Shown here: one piece after another, positions 32,956 to 36,833 of the stretch
Position numbering within the stretch: position 1 is the first letter of the stretch
How the letters are laid out: each line of letters starts with the position of its first letter
The notes under the pieces: model-generated
What the model was told of the DNA's origin: nothing
Databases searched by the model: none
The model's input: only the letters and a program-made list of their open reading frames with translations
Source: Campylobacterales bacterium
GTDB taxonomy: Bacteria > Campylobacterota > Campylobacteria > Campylobacterales > JALSKU01
Reading direction: 5' to 3'
DNA length: 36,833 bases
NCBI GenBank assembly: GCA_027044945.1
Contig: JALUBK010000012.1
Coordinates: 1-36,833 of the forward strand
Position numbers and translations under genes: made by a program

Positions 32956-33596
32956 TAGAAAAAATTAAACTGCAAAAATCTATAAATTTAGCAAATGAAA
33001 TTGATAAAATTTTTTTATTAGATGAAAAAATAAAAAAAGCTTTTTCTGAAGTGCCAAGAGAATATTTCGTGCCAACAGGATTTAACCATTATGCTTATAA
33101 ACTTGATGCCTTACCTTTATCATCAAATCAATGGATAAGTTCTCCATTAACAGTAGCAAAAATGACTACTTATCTGAAAATAGACAAAAATGTTGATTCT
33201 ATTTTAGAAATTGGCTGTGGAAGTGGATATCAAGCATCAATTTTAAGTAAATTAGCAAGACGAATTTTTACTATAGAAAGGATTGAAAAATTAGCTTTGA
33301 AAGCAAAAAAAACTTTCAAAGATTTAAATTTATCAAATATTCATGTTAGATATGATGATGGACAAAATGGATGGCCTACTTTTGCTCCATTTGACAGAAT
33401 ATTATATTCTGCTACTGCTAAAAAAATTCCAAATAAAATTTTTGATCAATTAAAAATTGATGGGATTTTAATAGCACCGATTGAAAAAAATGGTAAACAT
33501 ATTATTACTCAATTTTTAAAAACAAAAAATAATATAGAAAAAATTGAAATAGAAGATTCATATTTTGTTCCTATTTTAAATGGTGTAGAAAAATAA
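32952..33596 (+). CDS. pcm: Protein-L-isoaspartate O-methyltransferase
   Basis: This 214-residue SAM-dependent enzyme methylates isoaspartyl residues in aged proteins so they can revert. The motifs VPREYFVPTGF, QWISSPLTVAKMT and the SAM loop ILEIGCGSGYQASILSKLA (about 78-96) are visible, and ARRIFTIERIEKL follows. PFDRILYSATAKKIP is the later family motif. The length is normal. It ends the purM-nrdB-nitrilase-pcm run, before the SRP RNA promoter. Confidence 0.9.
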   Translation: MIEKIKLQKSINLANEIDKIFLLDEKIKKAFSEVPREYFVPTGFNHYAYKLDALPLSSNQWISSPLTVAKMTTYLKIDKNVDSILEIGCGSGYQASILSKLARRIFTIERIEKLALKAKKTFKDLNLSNIHVRYDDGQNGWPTFAPFDRILYSATAKKIPNKIFDQLKIDGILIAPIEKNGKHIITQFLKTKNNIEKIEIEDSYFVPILNGVEK

Positions 33597-33653
33597 ATTT
33601 TAATTTTTCAAATAATATAATATATCTTTATGAAAAATTCAACTATTTTCTAG

Positions 33654-33659
33654 TATAAT
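33654..33659 (+). promoter_or_regulatory. -10 box of the SRP RNA gene
   Basis: A perfect TATAAT lies 7-8 bp before the RNA 5' end. The matching -35 region is AT-rich without a clear TTGACA. Confidence 0.6.
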
Positions 33660-33666
33660 ACAGATG

Positions 33667-33769
33667 CTTCTCTTCAGACCTGTGCAATAGAATTTTAGGA
33701 TAATGCTTCAGGGTGGGAACACAGCAGAGCACCCTAATCTTTTATGTGCCGCAGTAATCTGGAGGGGAG
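33667..33769 (+). ncRNA. ffs: Signal recognition particle RNA (4.5S, ffs)
   Basis: A 103-nt bacterial SRP RNA that binds Ffh for co-translational membrane targeting. The conserved domain IV is seen as TTCAGG-GTG-GGAA-CAC-AGCAG (about 33707-33725): GGAA tetraloop, GTG/CAC stem and the 5' CAGG / 3' AGCAG internal loop. The outer stem is CTTCTCTTCAGA (33667-33678) with TCTGGAGGGGAG (33758-33769), 12 pairs including G-U. The 3' end touches the oppositely directed HD-domain gene, with no clear terminator in between. Confidence 0.9.
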
Positions 33770-33772
33770 TAA

Positions 33773-34984
33773 TTATTCCAAATCTTCATTGAAATATTTT
33801 TCAATATCTAACGATAATTTATAAAAATCTATATTATTTATTTTAGGATTTCGTTTTAGTCTATTTAATATCTCTTTTTTGCCTTTAACAAGTTCTTTAG
33901 ATTTAACTCCGTATGATATTGATAAAGTAGCTTCAATAAAAGCTGCAATTCTATCACATTCTTTCAATGCTTTACCATCTATCGCATTAAATTTGTCTTC
34001 ATTAAAACCGCTTAAATCTTTTACTTCTTTAATTTTATCAGTTTTTATTTTATTTGAAAATTCATCTTTTTTTCCATCATATAATCCCAAAATATATTTA
34101 AATTCATTTATATAAGTTCTAGGAACTAGTGGTAAAATTTCCTCATTAATTTTATTTATTTCATATTCACTTATGATATCATCTAATCCACTAACAGAAT
34201 ATTTTACAGGGGAAATAATATCTCTAGTTAAAGCTTCCGGTAAATCATGAAACAAAGCACAAAAAAAGTTATTTTCCACTCTTTTTGGGCAAGCATTGAT
34301 TTTGATTGAATAAAAATATCCCAAAAATGCAACTATTAACATATGACCCAAAACAGAAGTATTTGGAATACGGGGAGTTTGAGCCCATCTTTTTTGAAAT
34401 CTAAGTCTTCCGCTTATATCTACTAAATGAGCAAGTTTTTTCCCAAGAGCTATTTTTCTTACACCAATCAATTCATAATAATCTTCAATCTCTTCTTCAA
34501 TTGCAATTTTTGTTTTATCAATATCGCTTAAAAAAGAACTTGTTTGATAAACAATGGAAAATTCCCATTTTGTAGCAAGATATGAAGCTGCTTTTAAAAT
34601 AAATCTTTCTTTTATATTGGTTTGATCATTTGTAAAATATTCTTGAAATTTATTTAAAAATTTTCCATCATCTATATCTTTAATAGAAGTTTTTAATTTT
34701 TTAATAACCCATTTATTAATATCATCTTTTTTTTGCATTAAAGCTTTATGAAAAACATCTGGTCGTATATCGGTTACAACTACTCTTCTTAAAAATTCAA
34801 ATATACCACTCTCAATAAGAGCAATATAATTTACATCTTTTTCTTGTTTGGCTATAAAATATGCTATTATAAATTTATGTGCTTGTTTATCAAGTTCTAC
34901 CAAATCAATCATCCTAGGATAATCATTCCACCTTTGAATTGAAGCTGCTGTAAAAAAATAATCAATTAATTTTGGATTTAACAT
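33773..34984 (-). CDS. HD-domain phosphohydrolase, YfbR-like
   Basis: This 403-residue protein carries an HD metal-binding domain in its second half: NTSVLGHMLIVAFLGYF, then CALFHDLPEALTRDIISPVK with the HD pair and the E-x-L-x-x-D motif, like the 5'-nucleotidase YfbR and dGTPase-like enzymes. CDRIAAFIEATLSISYG is the late helix with an Asp. The first ~170 residues are helical and not recognised. I use ATG 34984 (MLNPKLIDYF), which overlaps queF by 23 nt. An ATG at 35014 has a Shine-Dalgarno motif too close to it. It likely dephosphorylates nucleotides. The substrate is unknown. Confidence 0.82.
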   Translation of the reverse strand: MLNPKLIDYFFTAASIQRWNDYPRMIDLVELDKQAHKFIIAYFIAKQEKDVNYIALIESGIFEFLRRVVVTDIRPDVFHKALMQKKDDINKWVIKKLKTSIKDIDDGKFLNKFQEYFTNDQTNIKERFILKAASYLATKWEFSIVYQTSSFLSDIDKTKIAIEEEIEDYYELIGVRKIALGKKLAHLVDISGRLRFQKRWAQTPRIPNTSVLGHMLIVAFLGYFYSIKINACPKRVENNFFCALFHDLPEALTRDIISPVKYSVSGLDDIISEYEINKINEEILPLVPRTYINEFKYILGLYDGKKDEFSNKIKTDKIKEVKDLSGFNEDKFNAIDGKALKECDRIAAFIEATLSISYGVKSKELVKGKKEILNRLKRNPKINNIDFYKLSLDIEKYFNEDLE

Positions 34985-35351
34985 CTTTTTCTCTTTCGAT
35001 AATAGTATGAACATTTCCTCTAGGATTAAAATCTCCCACTATTTTCATTTTTTTAGGTTTTAATTTTTTTTCCAATATATTAAAAATTTCATTTATACTA
35101 TCTTCATGACTAATATATCTATCTATAAAAGAATTAATATATAATTTTAAAGCTTTTAATTCTATTACTTTTTCATTTGGAATATATTCAATATATATAG
35201 TAGCAAAATCAGGATATCCACTTCTTGGACATTTACACATAAATTCAGGGAGTGTTATTTTAATAGTATAATCATTTTTATTTTTATTTGGCCAAAAATT
35301 TTCTTTATTATTTATATCAAATTTTTTAATCTCTTTTTCACCATATTTCAT
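34962..35351 (-). CDS. queF: NADPH-dependent 7-cyano-7-deazaguanine reductase
   Basis: This 129-residue enzyme reduces the nitrile preQ0 to the amine preQ1 for queuosine tRNA modification. The catalytic Cys41 lies in CKCPRSGYPDFATIYIEY, with Asp48 seven residues later as in the family. VIELKALKLYINSFIDRYISHED is the substrate Glu/His segment, and the end has VGDFNPRGNVHT. It is the short unimodular (YkvM-like) form. It overlaps both neighbours and is likely co-transcribed. Confidence 0.93.
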   Translation of the reverse strand: MKYGEKEIKKFDINNKENFWPNKNKNDYTIKITLPEFMCKCPRSGYPDFATIYIEYIPNEKVIELKALKLYINSFIDRYISHEDSINEIFNILEKKLKPKKMKIVGDFNPRGNVHTIIEREKDVKSKIN

Positions 35352-36775
35352 CTCATCTCCTTAATTTGTTCTAATGTTTTTGGCTTGTCAATTACATAAC
35401 CTTCTATAAAATCTATACCAATATTTTTAAAAAAATTAAAACTTTTTTTATCTTCCACAAATTTTACAACTGTTTTAATATTTAATTTTTCAAAAATTAA
35501 AATAAATCCTTTTATAATATTTTTAATTTTTTCATTTTGATATTTTTTTGTCCAATCAATATCAAACTTTACAATATCATAATCTAAATTTTTTATATAA
35601 TTACAAGATGTATCATTTGCACCAAAATTATCTATCGAAATCAAAAAACCAAGTTTCCTTAATATTTGTATATTTTCATTTAATCTTTTAATATCATTTT
35701 GACAATTACTTCCACTTATTTCAAATATAATTTTTGAATTGTCTAACTGATATTTTTTACATAATGATTTAATATTATTAATAAAATTATTATTTTCTAA
35801 TGAATTTGAAGATATTTTTATTGACAATTTTATATCTTTTTTAATTTCTAAAAATATTTTACATATTTCTTCAATCAATATCTCATCAAATAATATTTCA
35901 TACCCAATTCTATTGACAACAGAAATAAATTGCTTTTTTGTTATTTTTCCATATTTTTGAGAATCTAATTTAACTAATACTTCTATTATTTCACATTTAT
36001 TTGTTTTTATATTATTTATTTTTTGAAATCTAAAATCAAATTTTCTATTTTCTATTAAATTAATCACTAATTTTTCAAATTCATTTACTTTTATATTTAA
36101 TCTTTTTTTCTTTCTTTTTTCTATATCATCAAATTTTAAATGCTCAAATAATGAAGTTAATAAATCTTTTGCATTATTTTCACTGTTACTTTGAATATAA
36201 GAATATTTTGTTTTTACAAGAATATTATCAATAGGATGATTTTTTTGTTGTATTATAAATATATTCATTAAATGATTTATTTTTTTATCATCACATTTTA
36301 TCAAAAAAGAAAAATTTCCTCCAATTATATATCCTATAATATTATTTTTATAACCATTGGCTTTTAAAAAATTATCTAATTTATTTATAAAATTTTTCAA
36401 AAAATTATCTGTTTTTTTAATACCATATCTTTCATTAATATCAATTATATTATCTATTTTTATCCCTACTAATAAAAACTTTTCATTTTTCATTTTTTTA
36501 TTTATAATTTTTAACATATATTTTCTTGAAAAAGCTTTTGTTATTGGTTCTATAACAGTTGTTTTAAAAACCATATTAATTTGATATAATGTATAATAAA
36601 CATATAAAAAAAATATAATTAAAAATGCAATAATATTATTACAAATAAGTAATTTAACATTTATATCATTAATAATTATAATAGCTAAAAAAAGTAAGAA
36701 AAAAAGAAAAGGAATAGTAATTTTTAAAGAAAGAAAAAAACGATTTTCTCTTTCTTTAATTTCTGAAAAAAGCAT
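35348..36775 (-). CDS. Membrane protein with degenerate GGDEF and EAL domains
   Basis: This 475-residue protein has two N-terminal helices (about 17-36 and 40-66), a GGDEF-like domain (about 75-215) and an EAL-like domain (about 230-475). Key residues are changed. GGDEF reads GGNFS (152-156) and the EAL signature reads EVLVK (265-269). The DDFG motif is IDNFG (381-385), the EGVE motif is KFVED (438-442) and QGY is EGY (458-460). Glu352 and Lys403 remain. It is probably catalytically weak or inactive for c-di-GMP, and may act as a receptor or scaffold. The start overlaps the gyrB stop as TAATG and the end overlaps queF. No other GGDEF or EAL protein is seen in the window. Confidence 0.85.
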   Translation of the reverse strand: MLFSEIKERENRFFLSLKITIPFLFFLLFLAIIIINDINVKLLICNNIIAFLIIFFLYVYYTLYQINMVFKTTVIEPITKAFSRKYMLKIINKKMKNEKFLLVGIKIDNIIDINERYGIKKTDNFLKNFINKLDNFLKANGYKNNIIGYIIGGNFSFLIKCDDKKINHLMNIFIIQQKNHPIDNILVKTKYSYIQSNSENNAKDLLTSLFEHLKFDDIEKRKKKRLNIKVNEFEKLVINLIENRKFDFRFQKINNIKTNKCEIIEVLVKLDSQKYGKITKKQFISVVNRIGYEILFDEILIEEICKIFLEIKKDIKLSIKISSNSLENNNFINNIKSLCKKYQLDNSKIIFEISGSNCQNDIKRLNENIQILRKLGFLISIDNFGANDTSCNYIKNLDYDIVKFDIDWTKKYQNEKIKNIIKGFILIFEKLNIKTVVKFVEDKKSFNFFKNIGIDFIEGYVIDKPKTLEQIKEMR

Positions 36776-36833
36776 TAAACATCCAAATGAACAACATCTT
36801 TTGCATGTTCTTGAATATAATTTCTTCTAGGTT
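36775..36833 (-). CDS. gyrB: DNA gyrase subunit B, C-terminal end (partial)
   Basis: On the minus strand the frame from the window edge gives PRRNYIQEHAKDVVHLDV and stops at TAA 36777-36775. It matches the conserved GyrB end (PRR.FI..NA....LDI type). Only the last 18 residues are in the window. The stop overlaps the start of the GGDEF-EAL gene, so the two are translationally coupled. Confidence 0.8.
   Translation of the reverse strand, partial: PRRNYIQEHAKDVVHLDV

Noticed and set aside
35348-36775. Active diguanylate cyclase/phosphodiesterase
   Set aside because: Both GGDEF and EAL signatures and several metal-binding positions are changed, so enzymatic activity is not supported.
1-36833. 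CRISPR arrays, insertion sequences, integrases and prophage genes
   Set aside because: No regularly spaced repeats, no transposase or integrase motifs and no terminal inverted repeats with target duplications were seen. The AbiE pair is the only mobile-type content.

Overview
The window is very AT-rich DNA with densely packed genes, many TTG/GTG starts and short or overlapping gene junctions. The gene content points to a Campylobacterota (formerly Epsilonproteobacteria) chromosome: a Hyf-like complex, a desulforubrerythrin, a NIT/CZB chemoreceptor, a DUF3373-type porin and a short SRP RNA. An anaerobic or microaerophilic chemolithotroph of the Nautilia/Caminibacter/Sulfurimonas kind is my best guess. 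The species cannot be read from the sequence.

Layout, left to right. (1) 1-6962: the tail of an unidentified gene, then a hyfB-C-E-F-G-I operon. It encodes a membrane, ion-pumping complex related to energy-converting hydrogenase. The large subunit has lost all four Ni-binding cysteines while the small subunit keeps its Fe-S cysteines, so this is an Ehr-type (hydrogenase-related) complex and not a hydrogenase. The operon ends at a perfect 36-bp palindrome. (2) 7033-8638: an AbiEi/AbiEii toxin-antitoxin pair. (3) 8698-11254, minus strand: a porin and a cytochrome c, probably an envelope electron-transfer or uptake pair. (4) 11421-12564, minus strand: tRNA-Sec and mnmH (tRNA 2-selenouridine synthase), a selenium-use unit that fires divergently from a DEAD-box helicase gene. 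(5) 12749-17654: DEAD-box helicase overlapping rnhB, then a chemoreceptor with NIT and CZB domains and a FAH-family hydrolase. (6) 17733-25975: a TetR regulator, a complete TolC/MFP/RND efflux pump, two tandem rhodaneses, a TauE/SafE exporter and a desulforubrerythrin, all closely spaced behind one operator-like palindrome. This looks like a sulfur/oxidative-stress efflux operon. (7) 26036-29916, minus strand: galE, a small membrane protein, a decayed EPS-type MarR regulator, an OmpA-like remnant (plus strand), bax, dapF and coaE. (8) 29982-33596, plus strand: a small membrane protein, purM, nrdB, a nitrilase-family hydrolase and pcm, then the SRP RNA gene. (9) 33773-36833, minus strand: an HD-domain protein, queF, a degenerate GGDEF-EAL protein and the C-terminal end of gyrB. 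Ending in gyrB suggests that dnaA/dnaN and the origin may lie beyond the right edge.

The most unusual items are the ligand-less Hyf complex, the TetR-controlled pump plus sulfur-handling cluster, a tRNA-Sec whose arms pair imperfectly, the degenerate c-di-GMP protein placed directly after gyrB, and two pseudogene remnants next to galE. All product calls come from reading motifs and family resemblance. No database search was run.
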